Source of the DNA: Edaphobacter modestus
GTDB taxonomy: Bacteria > Acidobacteriota > Terriglobia > Terriglobales > Acidobacteriaceae
Length of the DNA stretch: 64,000 nt
NCBI RefSeq assembly: GCF_004217555.1
Contig: NZ_SHKW01000001.1
Location: 5,270,001 to 5,334,000 of the forward strand
Reading direction: 5' to 3'
Shown one piece after another: positions 38,036-47,245 of the stretch (positions within the stretch are counted from its first letter, which is position 1; each line of letters opens with the position of its first letter). A program made the position numbers and the translations under genes. The notes below the pieces were generated by a model, which worked only from the letters and a program-made list of their open reading frames with translations, had not been told where the DNA came from and ran no database searches.

Positions 38036-38569
38036 TCCTGATTTGGGACCGCTTGGGAAAAGCTGATCGCGAGATAGTACGACTGGCGATAGAAGCGTCA
38101 AGTCTTCGCTTTCGCGCCACACATTCATGTGTAGCAAAACAGCGGTGGAAATGCCGGTCTTTGCTCCAACCGGATCACTCATGCTCACTAACGACGCGGC
38201 AATGTCTATTCTCGCCCTGGTGTTTGTCTCTGCTGAGAGAGCGTTCTCAATAGCCGGTTTGGCCAGATCCTCGTGCTTCTCGGCAAGTTCGGCCGCTGCA
38301 AGCGATCGAACTTCTGGATTACTATTCTTGAGTGCAGCGATGAGCGACGGCTCCGATGCGTCGACGCCGGGCTCGCAGAGAGTTACCGAAAACGGCATCA
38401 GCCCTCCACAAATAAAACCGTCTGTGGAGGGTTTGTAGTTGGGATCACATGCTTTTTGTACGTCTGCGGATACGGTGTTGAGAGGTGTCTGCGCCGGGAG
38501 TGGGTGGGTAGCGATGGCAAGAAGTGAGACGAGCAGAACAACATTTTGTGGGCGACATAGCGAGTCCAT
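37898..38569 (-). CDS. Secreted HEAT-like repeat protein, abnormal C-terminus
   Basis: From ATG 38569 the product has a signal peptide (VVLLVSLLAIATHPLPA-Q, about 10-26), a Cys-containing stretch (DPNYKPSTDGFICGGLMPF), then an alpha-helical section like one or two HEAT repeats (LIAALKNSNPEVRSLAAAEL, ENALSAETNTRARIDIAASL). From about codon 178 (38035 downward) the frame is simply antisense of the kinase ATPase gene, so the original stop has been lost, apparently by the deletion that juxtaposed the two genes. Unknown function. It starts 12 bases after the stop of a gene fragment that is split by IS30, suggesting a former operon. Confidence 0.55.
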   Translation of the reverse strand: MDSLCRPQNVVLLVSLLAIATHPLPAQTPLNTVSADVQKACDPNYKPSTDGFICGGLMPFSVTLCEPGVDASEPSLIAALKNSNPEVRSLAAAELAEKHEDLAKPAIENALSAETNTRARIDIAASLVSMSDPVGAKTGISTAVLLHMNVWRESEDLTLLSPVVLSRDQLFPSGPKSGSIQIGFFVLQSKQSSYLRKQPQPRRAARREDDASRDDQLNFGPGG

Positions 38570-38580
38570 CCTGCGGAACT

Positions 38581-38630
38581 TTATTGCGCCAGAAGGATAA
38601 ACCCCATCTCGTACTGCGCGAAAACCCGGG
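38581..38630 (-). pseudogene. C-terminal tail of a gene split by IS30
   Basis: Read across the IS30 insertion, minus-strand codons before it (GVRRVELADIHG, ending about 39852) continue into ARVFAQYEMGFILLAQ and a TAA at 38581-38583. The join is in frame if a few target bases are allowed for. The tail abuts the HEAT-like gene. Family not recognised. Confidence 0.35.
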
Positions 38631-38655
38631 CGGTCTCAACCGGTCGATGCAACAC
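38631..38655 (+). repeat. IS30 left inverted repeat
   Basis: CGGTCTCAACCGGTCGATGC followed by AACAC. It is the exact reverse complement of 39825-39849. The transposase stop (TGA, complement of 38636-38638) lies within it. Confidence 0.93.
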
Positions 38656-39797
38656 TGGCTTGAAGTTTACTCGCCGGGGTTTCAAAGCCCAAGGTTTTTC
38701 GGGGGCGTTGATTTAGGCGCAGAGCTACCTTGTTGAGATCGGCTTGAGAGTTACCGGATAAGTTGGTTTTCTTAGGGAAGTATTGTCTCAGTAGGCCGTT
38801 GGTATTTTCATTGGTGCCGCGCTGCCAGGGGCTCTGCGGATCACAGAAGTAGACTTTCACATTCGTGTCCACCGTGAAGCTCTTGTGTTTTGCCATCTCG
38901 TGCCCCCGGTCCCAGGTCAAGGAGCGCCGCAGGGACGCGGGCAGTTTACGCACGTGCTTGCTCAGCGCGGCGACGACCGTCGCTGTATCTTTGCTGGGCA
39001 CTTTGACCAGCATGGTAAAACGCGAATGTCGTTCCACCAGGGTTGCGACATGACTATTGCTGCTGCCGCTAAGCAGGTCGCCCTCCCAATGACCGGGAAT
39101 AGCGCGGTCTTCAACCTCCGCAGGTCTTTCCCTAATAGAGATGGCATCGACGATCTGACCTCGGGACTGTCCGCCAGCCCGCGAGTGCCGTGAGCGGCGG
39201 ATACACCGCTTGGACCGCAGGTGCTGAATCAGCTCTTTCTTCAACACTCCTCGTGCCTGGATGAATAAGCTGCGGTAGATGGTTTCGTGGGACACGCGCA
39301 TGCTCTCGTTGCTGGGATAGTGGACCTTCAGCCATTTCGAAACCTGTTCCGGCGACCAGTCCAGGATCAGTTTACTGGCCACGATCGTCCGCAGCTTCTG
39401 GTCGATGGCAAGAAGGCACACCTTGGGTCGCAGAGCCGACTCCCAGGCCTGATGATCTGCTTCATTGGCTCGATAGAGTGGACGCCCGCCATGACGCGCC
39501 ACCTCCCGGCTCACTGTCGACACAGCCCGTTGCAACCCGTTGGCTATCTCCCGAATCGACAAACCGGAAGCAATTCCACGTGAGATGTCTTCCCAGCGTC
39601 AGCGTTCGCAGCGAGCGTCGACGAGCATCAGGAACTATCCCGCCGCGCTGCGTCAACAAGAACCGAATGGAACCATCGCCTTTACCGAAGGCGCGGCCAA
39701 TCTCATGCAACGACTCGCACGACTTCCAACGGCGCCACATGTCGATCCGCTGCTCGGTGGAAAGCCTGTCCCGTTTTCCTTGTGCCATAAACACCAC
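38636..39797 (-). pseudogene. IS30-family transposase, single frameshift
   Basis: The N-terminus from ATG 39797 (or 39785) reads MAQGKRDRLSTEQRIDMWRR and a winged-helix segment up to ARRRSLRTLTLG. At about 39590 a one-base change shifts the frame; the original continues DISRGIASGLSIREIANGLQ, then TVSREVARHGG and the integrase core. Catalytic residues are in place: Asp of GHWEGDLL, Asp of LTWDRGHEM, Glu of TNENTNGLLRQYFPKK. Without frameshifting no full protein forms. Total about 385 residues, usual for IS30 proteins. A programmed shift is not typical for IS30, so I call it inactivated. Confidence 0.85.
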
Positions 39798-39824
39798 CTT
39801 TAGAATATGAATTCATATCAGATG

Positions 39825-39849
39825 GTGTTGCATCGACCGGTTGAGACCG
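39825..39849 (+). repeat. IS30 right inverted repeat
   Basis: GTGTTGCATCGACCGGTTGA followed by GACCG, the exact reverse complement of the left repeat. The ATG of the transposase is 28-40 bases inside. Confidence 0.93.
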
Positions 39850-39851
39850 CC

Positions 39852-39970
39852 ATGGATATCGGCAAGTTCGACCCGCCGAACCCCGCTGGCCGAGTGAACT
39901 TGCTCAATGTATGGTCCGCCGTGTGAATGCAAGGGAAAAGTTTCGAATGAAGGAAAGTCTGCGTCAATGT
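39852..39970 (-). pseudogene. Fragment of unidentified gene between IS30 and IS110
   Basis: Minus-strand frame: KAEYIDADFPSFETFPLHSH, then IEQVHSASGVRRVELADIHG up to the IS30 end. Protein-like composition, preceded by a stop (TAA) at about 39968-39970, beyond which IS110 flank begins. The 3' tail of the same gene appears on the other side of IS30. His-rich FPLHSHGG hints at a metal-binding or cupin-like element, but I cannot name the family. Confidence 0.4.
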
Positions 39971-40168
39971 ATTCGGCCTTTTAGGTGGAGAGTTTTCTCC
40001 TGGCCTTGATGAGATACGCCGCGTACCTGTCCTTAGAAAATGCGCCGGCCTCGTATGGGCCATTTCGGCAAGCAGGTTTCAGGTGCGCCGTTTTGACTGT
40101 TCTTTCATCTTCACTTATCCGGTGCAGACCTCGGTGGAGAACTTGATGTTGCTGGTTTCTAAGCTTGC

Positions 40169-41165
40169 TTATGCCGTCAGTGCCTCGGGTACTGCTCGAT
40201 AGTCCTGGCCCGTTGAGAGCACTGCCCACGCCATCCGCGCCAGTTTGTGTGCTGTTGCCACGATCAATACGTTTCGTGGCGCGATTCGGTCCCGCTTGGA
40301 TCGCAATACGACCGCGCGTGCTCCATGAATCAGGATCTTGCGAAGGTAAGAGTTGCCGCGCTTGCTGATTCCATACAGCCTCGCCTTGCCACCGGTCGAA
40401 TGCTGCTTCGGCAGCAGCCCCATCCAGGCTGCGAACTCTCGTCCCTTGCGGAAGGCTGCGCCGTTACCGATGGAGGCCACGATCGCGGTTGCAACCAGCG
40501 GTCCGATACCAGGAATCTGCCGCAGTCTCCGACACGCTTCATCGCTCGAAGCGATCCGTTCCACTTCGTCGTTCATCTGCACGATCTGAAGCTCCAGGTC
40601 CTTCCACTCGCTCCACAGCATGGCAACCAGGTTCCGCATCCTCGGGGTGAGGTTCTCGTTGACGTTCTCAAGCACCTCAGGCAGAGCTTCCCTCAGCCGA
40701 ATCGGGCTCTTGGCGAACACTGTGCCTCGCACCAGCAGAAACGCACGAATCTGGTTGATCAGAGCGGTTCTTCGCGCCATGAGCCGGTCACGCACGCGAT
40801 GGAGAGCTTGCAGGTCGAGCTGATCATCTGTCTTGATCGGCACGAAGCGCATGTTCTCGCGATCCACGGCCTCAGCAATCGCTTCAGCGTCGATGAAATC
40901 GTTCTTGTTCGACTTCACAAACGGCTTCACGAACTGGGCTGGAATCAACTTCACATCATGACCTTGTTCCCGTAAAAGCACGGCCGAGGAAGTGCGACCC
41001 CGAACATGCTTCCATCCCGATCAAGCAGGTCTGCATGTTCGCGGTGAAGGCAATCAACTGCTTCTGGGTAAACTTCTTCTTCAGCAGCACCTTGCCGTTA
41101 TCACCAAGTGCCACCAGGTGAAAGGTCGTCTTGCCAAGGTCAATACCAACCGATCGAATCTGCAT
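40169..41165 (-). pseudogene. IS110-family transposase, single frameshift
   Basis: From ATG 41165: MQIRSVGIDLGKTTFHLVAL with the first DEDD Asp, then CLIGMEACSGSHFLGR. At about 40985 one base is off and the frame terminates (40956); the remainder continues in the neighbouring frame as LLREQGHDVKLIPAQFV and KSNKNDFIDAEAIAEA, the RuvC-like Asp/Glu motifs, and then the C-terminal IPGIGPLVATAIVASIG and KQHSTGGKARLYGISKRG, the Transposase_20 domain with its serine region. About 330 residues in total, normal length. Probably inactive as read. The element has no terminal inverted repeats that I can see, as expected of the family. Confidence 0.85.
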
Positions 41166-41195
41166 GTCGATGATCCTCCTTGAATCTGCCTACAA

Positions 41196-41213
41196 GATCT
41201 TCCGGGGAAGATC
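41196..41213. other. Hairpin in the upstream end of the IS110 element
   Basis: GATCTTCC (41196-41203) and GGAAGATC (41206-41213) form a perfect 8-bp stem 31 bases upstream of the transposase start. IS110-family ends encode structured guide (bridge) RNAs, so this could belong to one, but the about 190-base noncoding flank on the other side (39975-40168) is an equally good candidate. Hairpin is seen; role is guess. Confidence 0.35.
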
Positions 41214-41384
41214 AAGCGGCGGACCATCTTAGTAAACGCGACTTCGCGGAAATTTCGAAGAATTGCAGAGGGGATACGCCCGTGAACCCGATCTAAGCGT
41301 GAAAAATTGCGCAGTTTGCGGCATCACTAGTATATTGGTCACGATCAGACGCTCTCTGGAAAAGTATGCACCATCAAATGCCGG

Positions 41385-41817
41385 GACTAAACACTGTTTT
41401 TGATGATTTGCTCGACGTTGGTGTAAGAACGATATGCGATTGTGGTTAGCAATTGGAGTTGATTGAATTCGGCCGTTGAATCGACATAGCTGTCGTCGCG
41501 TATAAGCCAAACCCGTTTGTCACGAGCGATCGCGAGCCCAATTTCGAAAACATGACGTCAGGATTGATCGTAGTGATGTCTGCGCAGAAATAATCAGACT
41601 CGTCGATCATGTCGCAGATCTTGTGGATGATGTATTTGCCACCGATATCCAGCGACTCCCAACTAACAAGCTCTAATTGTTGCCCTTTGTTAATCGACTC
41701 AATCGCTGCCTTGATGGTGGAAGAATTGAGTGTGACAGGATGCCATATGCGAAGAAGCCTACAGGTTGGCGAATTAGCTGCGCGAAAATATTTCGTTGTA
41801 ATGAGATGGCCAAGCAA
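41385..41817 (-). pseudogene. TIR/nucleoside-deoxyribosyltransferase-like domain protein, frameshifted remnant
   Basis: Minus-strand pieces assemble into one Rossmann-like domain: TIKAAIESINKGQQLELVSW, ESLDIGGKYIIHKICDMIDE and YFCADITTINPDVMF, then after a one-base shift at about 41545, EIGLAIARDKRVWLIRDDSY and FNQLQLLTTIAYRSYTNVEQ, stopping near 41395. The order (helix, W.E.DIGG, D.T..N.NVMFE.G.A.) matches TIR-like or deoxyribosyltransferase-like domains found in bacterial defence and toxin proteins. The N-terminus also seems shifted (GFFAYG in another frame near 41765). No partner effector or sensor gene survives. Non-functional. Confidence 0.55.
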
Positions 41818-42111
41818 TTACTGGGTCCGGACGATTGCTAATTCATTCAACTGGATATTTCTTTCTATTATTTGTCGGAAGCCACTAAGTCGAGATATCG
41901 AAGCGCCAGCCTCATTCAAAGGGAACGACGTTGCAGGGTTCTGAGGTGTCCTGCTTCATTGGCTGCTCCCGATTCCGTAACCATGCAATTGGGGTGGCAT
42001 CCATTCAGTCAGATCGAAAACCATGTTTGAATGGCCGGTGAGGGCTGGACCGGAATCGAATTTCGTGACTCCGGCCCAACTCGACACACAGGCTATGCCT
42101 CCAACGGCACC
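41818..42111. other. Short gene-free stretch
   Basis: No supported gene between the defence-like fragment and the C-terminus of TonB receptor 3. No clear terminator. Confidence 0.35.
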
Positions 42112-45100
42112 CTAGAAGTCCACCCGAAGCGCAACCTGTCCCGTCCGGTTCCCCGCGTTCTCCGCCGTCTGCGGCCCAATCAACCTACCGAACGTAGACG
42201 GACTATCCACCACCGTCGCCGGCGGAGCGAAGTTCGTATGGTTCAGCACATTGGTAAAGGTCGACTCAAATCTCGCGTGAACCCTCTCGCTGATGGGAAA
42301 CGACTTGGCCACGCCCAGACTTACCGCAGCAGTCCCCGGGCCCTGCAAAATGCCGACTCCGGCATTGCCGAAGCGCCCCGCTCCCGCCGGTGTCGGTGCG
42401 AACGCTGCGAGGTTGAAGAACTGCGCCCGCGACTGTCCCGCGTAGAAGTTATTCGACACTACATCAGGCCGAATAATCGCTCCACGGTTCGCCACGTTTG
42501 TATTCGACTGATCCGCCGCAGCGCTGATGCTCGGCGTCTGCCACGGCCCCGTTTCCAGCATCGTGATGTTGGTCAGATCCCAGCCGCCCAGCAGTTCATT
42601 CATCCATCCGCCACCCGCCATGAAGGTGCGGCCTTTGCCGAACGGAAGCTGATAGACACCCGTCAGCAGCATTCTGTGACGCCGCGTGCCCTGAACGTTA
42701 CCGTAGTCCTGCGTGACGTGGAAACGGTCTGCAATGGGAATTCCGTAGTTCACCTCCCCGGCGAAGGCGCTCGGCGCGTCGCCCTGGTTATCCGCCTGGT
42801 TCTTCGCCAGCGTGTAGTTCGCGTCGAAGTAGAGACCGTGCGCCATCTTGTGCGTCGCCTCGAGTTCCAGCGCGCTGTAGTTCGACTTGCCTGCGTTGAA
42901 AGTGCTGTAGAGCGTCGTCCAGTTGGGATAGGGAAGCGGATTCGTCCCAAAGGGCGCCGTGCTTGCCGCTAGCTGGTTCAGGTCCTCCGTCACGCTCAGC
43001 CGGTAGGTATGCATCCCCACATAGCTGACACGCAACGAACTAGAGTTGCTCAACTGACGCTCCACCGTGACGCTCCACTGGTTCGACTGCGGATCGCGGT
43101 AGTTCGGATCGACGCCCTGATCCAGACCACCGCCGCCGTACTGTACGCCAACGCTGGGTGGAGCCGTGTTGGGGAACTGGATCAGCGGATGCGTCCCGTT
43201 TGCATCTGTCACCGTGGTGTTGGAGTAGGTGTGAAGATTCGACGTAGGATTGCCGCTGTTGTTGAACGAGAGCGGCCCAAGGTTCGTCATCGTATAGATG
43301 CCGAAGCCCGCACGCACCACCGTATTCGTATCGTTGAACGGCCGGTACGCCACGGAGAATCGCGGCTGGAAGTTGCCTTTGTATGTATTCCGCAGGCTGT
43401 TCGGCAGGCCGTCCTGGCTGGCCGTCACATACTTCGTGCAGGGCATCGAGGTGTTACCCAGGTTGCACGCATTGAACGACTGCTGGAACGCCAGATTCGA
43501 GCTCTGAAGATTGTTCGCTGCAAGATACGCCGCTAACTGATCTGGAACCACAATCGAGTTGTTCCTCTGATCGAAGTTCGCCGCGTTGCCACCATCCAGG
43601 TTGAAGCCCGGCAGCATCTGCCAGCGCAGACCGTAGCTCAACGTCAACCTGCTGTTTAGCTGGTACGTATCCTGTACAAACAGGCTGTACTGCGTCGCCA
43701 AACCAGAGACGTCGGGGCTCGAAACCGCGAAGAACAGCGTGGTCGGCGCACCGATCAGAAAGTCGCCAAACGCATTCGGCAGCACAGGGGGTTTGGCGGA
43801 AGCGTTCCCTGTAAACGTCGGCTGAAATGTGAACGACCCAAAGTCATCCGACGGCAGGAACAGCTCTGTATCGGTATACCGCACCCTGCGGACGTCAATG
43901 CCGCCCTTCAACGTGTGCTTACCCTTCGTGAATGTCACGTTATCGCTGAACTGTATCGTATTCGACTTCGTCACGCCCGTCTTGTCTCGCCCAATCGGCG
44001 TCAGACCAGTGCCCGCGCTGAAGTTGAACGTCGGAAAGGCATTCGACGTTGGATGCTGGCTTATGTCCACACCCTGCAGATCCAATTGCTGCAACGCGCT
44101 CGCGCCCGAGATCGGGAAGCCAACACTCGTAATCACGTTCGTGAAGCCAAAGCGAAACTCGTTGAGAAGCCTCGGCGTGATCGTGTAGGTATCGGAGACC
44201 AGAAAGCTTCGGTTGTGAATGCTGTCCGCATCGTTCGGAAGAAATGGGTTGGCAACGTCCGAGGTTATGTTCTTGCGACTGAATCGCGCATAGGCCGAGT
44301 TCTTGGCCCCAAAGGTCTGATCGATCCGGACATCGGCACCATCGGTCCGTGCCGGCGTTGATTGAAAGTTCTCGTAGTTGTACCCGCTTTGCCCCGCAAC
44401 ATTGGGCAGCGGATAGAAGTTCAGCAACGCTTTCGCCGTCGCGCTGATCTGCGATTGCGGAATTATTAGAGGAGCTGACGGCGTGCACGGATTAGCCTGC
44501 GTGGGTTGGCAAACGGGTGTTAGAGCCGTCAAATCACCGTTGCGCTCTGCCTGCGTCGGCACCAGGAACTGCTGCAGTGCGGCCGTCGTACGCCGGTTCC
44601 CCTCGTAGTCGAAGAAGAAGAACGTCTTGTCCTTACCGTTATAGAGATGCGGCAGAACCACCGGGCCGCTCAACGACCCGCCGAACGTGTTGAACTTCTT
44701 CGGAGCCTTGCCGGAGAACCCATAGGGGCTGGCATCCAGCGCCTGGTTCTGCAGATACTCGAAGAGGCTGCCGTGGATATTGTTGGTCCCATTCTTCGTC
44801 GTGAATGTCACGTCGCCCACCTGCGAGAACTCCGCACTGTTGTTGAACGCCGTCACCTTCACCGCCGAGATGCCCTCCTGCGAGGGATAGGCATCCTGCA
44901 GCGCGCCATTCTGTCGCACGTTCGCCGTCGAGATGCCGTCAACGGAGAAGTTCACCATCGAGGAGCTCGCACCGCCCAGCGCGATATTGCCCTGGCTATC
45001 CGTCTGCACATTTGGCGACAGCCCCAAAGCGCCCAGCGGACTCGTCGTCGTCGCCCGGTTATTCAGGGGCAACTGCGTCATCTGGATATTGTCCTTCGAG

Positions 45101-45663
45101 TCGCCGAGACTGGCATCCTCGCTGTTGATCAATTGGTCGCCCCCGGCGCTTACTTCCACCGACGATGTCTGAGCCGCGACCGTCATGACCACGGTCAGCC
45201 GGACATCTTGCCGCGCCGCCACCGTCACACCGCTGATCACCTTCGCAGCAAAGCCGTCGATGTCCGCTTGCAAGCTATAGCGGCCGGCCTTCACGTTCTC
45301 AAACGTAAAGTTGCCGTCGGTATCGGACTTCACCTTCCGGTCCGTATTTTCGTCGAGACTGTGCAGCGTCATCTGCGTATCTGTCAGAACCGCCCCGGAG
45401 CTGTCCTGCACGATCCCGCGCACACTGCCAAAAGTAGATTGAGCAACTGCTGGTACGACACTCAGAAGCAGACTAAAGATAAAGATCGGAAGCATCTGCA
45501 GACAAACGCGCAGCCGCTTCGTCAAACTGTTTGAAGGGGTCGAAAAGTTTCTAGATTTGTTCTGCTGATCGCCATGAATTCTTGTCTTGCTCTCTTCGCA
45601 ACATATCTCTGGTATAGCAAGGACCATTGGATCAGATTGAAAAAGGCCTCTAATGTATTTCAT
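42112..45663 (-). CDS. TonB-dependent receptor, Oar-like
   Basis: A 1,183-residue receptor. I chose ATG 45663 because GAGGTGAT sits just upstream; the frame extends 12 codons further without support. The N-terminus is long: a hydrophobic signal core occurs only at about residues 55-76 (MLPIFIFSLLLSVVPAVA-Q), so a later start (for example at the Met before LPIF) is possible. Then the carboxypeptidase-regulatory-like domain (GSVRGIVQDSSGAVLTDTQM), plug (QLPLNNRATTTSPLGALGLS, DVTFTTKNGTNNIHGSLF) and barrel. It closes with GRFGNAGVGILQGPGTAAVS and VALRVDF. Divergent from the KdpD-like kinase gene. Substrate unknown. Confidence 0.94.
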   Translation of the reverse strand: MKYIRGLFQSDPMVLAIPEICCEESKTRIHGDQQNKSRNFSTPSNSLTKRLRVCLQMLPIFIFSLLLSVVPAVAQSTFGSVRGIVQDSSGAVLTDTQMTLHSLDENTDRKVKSDTDGNFTFENVKAGRYSLQADIDGFAAKVISGVTVAARQDVRLTVVMTVAAQTSSVEVSAGGDQLINSEDASLGDSKDNIQMTQLPLNNRATTTSPLGALGLSPNVQTDSQGNIALGGASSSMVNFSVDGISTANVRQNGALQDAYPSQEGISAVKVTAFNNSAEFSQVGDVTFTTKNGTNNIHGSLFEYLQNQALDASPYGFSGKAPKKFNTFGGSLSGPVVLPHLYNGKDKTFFFFDYEGNRRTTAALQQFLVPTQAERNGDLTALTPVCQPTQANPCTPSAPLIIPQSQISATAKALLNFYPLPNVAGQSGYNYENFQSTPARTDGADVRIDQTFGAKNSAYARFSRKNITSDVANPFLPNDADSIHNRSFLVSDTYTITPRLLNEFRFGFTNVITSVGFPISGASALQQLDLQGVDISQHPTSNAFPTFNFSAGTGLTPIGRDKTGVTKSNTIQFSDNVTFTKGKHTLKGGIDVRRVRYTDTELFLPSDDFGSFTFQPTFTGNASAKPPVLPNAFGDFLIGAPTTLFFAVSSPDVSGLATQYSLFVQDTYQLNSRLTLSYGLRWQMLPGFNLDGGNAANFDQRNNSIVVPDQLAAYLAANNLQSSNLAFQQSFNACNLGNTSMPCTKYVTASQDGLPNSLRNTYKGNFQPRFSVAYRPFNDTNTVVRAGFGIYTMTNLGPLSFNNSGNPTSNLHTYSNTTVTDANGTHPLIQFPNTAPPSVGVQYGGGGLDQGVDPNYRDPQSNQWSVTVERQLSNSSSLRVSYVGMHTYRLSVTEDLNQLAASTAPFGTNPLPYPNWTTLYSTFNAGKSNYSALELEATHKMAHGLYFDANYTLAKNQADNQGDAPSAFAGEVNYGIPIADRFHVTQDYGNVQGTRRHRMLLTGVYQLPFGKGRTFMAGGGWMNELLGGWDLTNITMLETGPWQTPSISAAADQSNTNVANRGAIIRPDVVSNNFYAGQSRAQFFNLAAFAPTPAGAGRFGNAGVGILQGPGTAAVSLGVAKSFPISERVHARFESTFTNVLNHTNFAPPATVVDSPSTFGRLIGPQTAENAGNRTGQVALRVDF

Positions 45664-45799
45664 TTGAATCACCTCGTGGAACCGGAATTTGCCGGCCATT
45701 CCAGTGAATCGTGAAATCCATCAATTACGCATAAGTGGATTTTTAATGAGTTTTTAACGGGTTCAAAGCTAAAATCTAACTGTTGCCAGTCGCGAAAGA

Positions 45800-47242
45800 A
45801 TGCTCAAAAGAACAATTCGCGAGGTCGCTATCAGGATGGCCCTTGGAATCGCGGCAGCGCTGCTTATCACCTGGGTCGCTTCCCAATTTCATTTCAATCT
45901 GTCCGCTGCGACGTCTGTTCATCTCTTTCTCGTAACAGCTATTGCGTTGCGGTGGGGCTTTCTTGAGGCGAGCATCGTGTCTTTGCTCTCCGTGGCTTGC
46001 CTCGATTATTTCTTCACCCAACCGTTGTTCAAGTTTTATATGACGGACTCCCATGACTGGATAGCTTTGGTCACCTTCGAAAGCGTTGCCTTGCTCGTGA
46101 GCCGTCTTTCAAATCAGGTCAGCCGCCATGCCCGTGAATCCGAGATGCATCGGTCACACCTGCAGAAGCTGTATGAACTGAGCCAGAATGTTCTTCTTCT
46201 GGACCGGCAGAAGCCAGTCGATCAGCAGCTTGCGAGCCTGATTCAGACCACGCTGCAGGTGAAGGGAGTCGCACTATGGAACGCTTATGACCTGCATCTA
46301 TGCAGAAGCGGCACCTGTGAGGTCACAGACGATGAAGTGCGTTCCACCCGCTTTACAGAACACAACGAGGATGACCCCCTAACAGCAACTTCGCGGCGCG
46401 TCCTACGCTCAGGTACACGATCCATTGGCTCGCTGGTCATCTGCGGCCATTCGCTCGATGATGCTTCGATCAATGCAACCGCTTCGCTCACGGCTGTTGC
46501 AATTGAGAGAGCACGCTCCTTCTCCGCGGAAAGCAGCGCTGAAGCAGCTCGTCAAAGCGAGCAACTTCGTTCCGCCGTACTGGATGGTCTCGCACATGCC
46601 TTTAAAACTCCGTTGACGACGATCAGAAGCTCAAGTTCCGGCCTGCTTGAAATGGATACCTTGTCCGGCACCGAAAAAAGACTTGTCTCCCTGATCGATC
46701 AGCATGCCGATCAGCTCAATGAGCTCACCACACGACTGCTCCGCACGGCGAGAATCGACAATGCCGACCTCAAGCTGAAACGGGAACAAATTGATCTCGC
46801 GCAGTTCATACAAAATAGTATCGAAGCATCTTCGCAGGAACTCGGCGCACATCCCGTCTATCTTCAGCCCAAGATGCAACGCGGCACGGTGTGGGCTGAC
46901 AGGCAACTCCTCGAGATGGCGCTTTTTCAGGTCTTAGATAATGCCGCCAAATATGGCAGCCCTGGCTCCTCCATCACGATAGGCGTTCAGGAAGAGCAGG
47001 CAGAGACACTCATCAGTATCAGGAACGAGGGTTCCTTCATCCCCCCTGACGAAAGAGAAAAGATCTTCAAGCGCTTCTATCGCAGCCCAGGTTCGGATCG
47101 CAGGGCATCAGGCACAGGTATCGGTCTATCGGTAGTCAAGCGGATAACGGAAGCACATCAGGGACGCGTATGGGTGAATAGCGGCGAGCATACTGGGACT
47201 ACTTTCTTCCTTACGTTACCCCGAACGGCAAAGGAAAAGTGA
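45800..47242 (+). CDS. KdpD-like membrane sensor histidine kinase (DUF4118), without the KdpD N-terminal domains
   Basis: A 480-residue kinase. Three or four membrane helices span about residues 10-105 (MALGIAAALLITWVASQF, VHLFLVTAIALRWGFLEASI, WIALVTFESVALLVSRLS), the DUF4118 unit of KdpD. A GAF-like region follows (about 125-240), then the His box LDGLAHAFKTPLTTI with His266, N box FQVLDNAAKYGSPGS, and G boxes ASGTGIGLSVVKRI and GTTFFLTLP. The KdpD and Usp domains that usually precede DUF4118 are absent, and no kdpFABC genes are near, so potassium control should not be assumed. It ends 3 bases before the response regulator gene. Confidence 0.92.
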   Translation: MLKRTIREVAIRMALGIAAALLITWVASQFHFNLSAATSVHLFLVTAIALRWGFLEASIVSLLSVACLDYFFTQPLFKFYMTDSHDWIALVTFESVALLVSRLSNQVSRHARESEMHRSHLQKLYELSQNVLLLDRQKPVDQQLASLIQTTLQVKGVALWNAYDLHLCRSGTCEVTDDEVRSTRFTEHNEDDPLTATSRRVLRSGTRSIGSLVICGHSLDDASINATASLTAVAIERARSFSAESSAEAARQSEQLRSAVLDGLAHAFKTPLTTIRSSSSGLLEMDTLSGTEKRLVSLIDQHADQLNELTTRLLRTARIDNADLKLKREQIDLAQFIQNSIEASSQELGAHPVYLQPKMQRGTVWADRQLLEMALFQVLDNAAKYGSPGSSITIGVQEEQAETLISIRNEGSFIPPDEREKIFKRFYRSPGSDRRASGTGIGLSVVKRITEAHQGRVWVNSGEHTGTTFFLTLPRTAKEK

Positions 47243-47245
47243 AGC

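Larger units (their letters stand above)
38631..39849 (-). mobile_element. IS30-family insertion sequence, complete ends
   Basis: A 1.22-kb element bounded by perfect 25-bp inverted repeats (extendable to 27 bp). It contains one transposase gene on the minus strand whose stop codon lies inside the left repeat. It has inserted into an unidentified minus-strand gene. The transposase has one frameshift, so the copy is probably inactive, although the perfect repeats indicate recent arrival. I could not define a clean target-site duplication. Confidence 0.88.

Noticed and set aside
41385..41817. An intact novel defence system
   Set aside because: The gene is frameshifted, shortened and without a partner gene; only a remnant can be supported.
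42031..42972. 313-codon plus-strand open frame, very Arg-rich
   Set aside because: Antisense to the receptor at 42112-45663; composition is that of a complementary-strand artefact.
44647..45534. 295-codon plus-strand open frame
   Set aside because: Also antisense to the same receptor; no motif, no start context.
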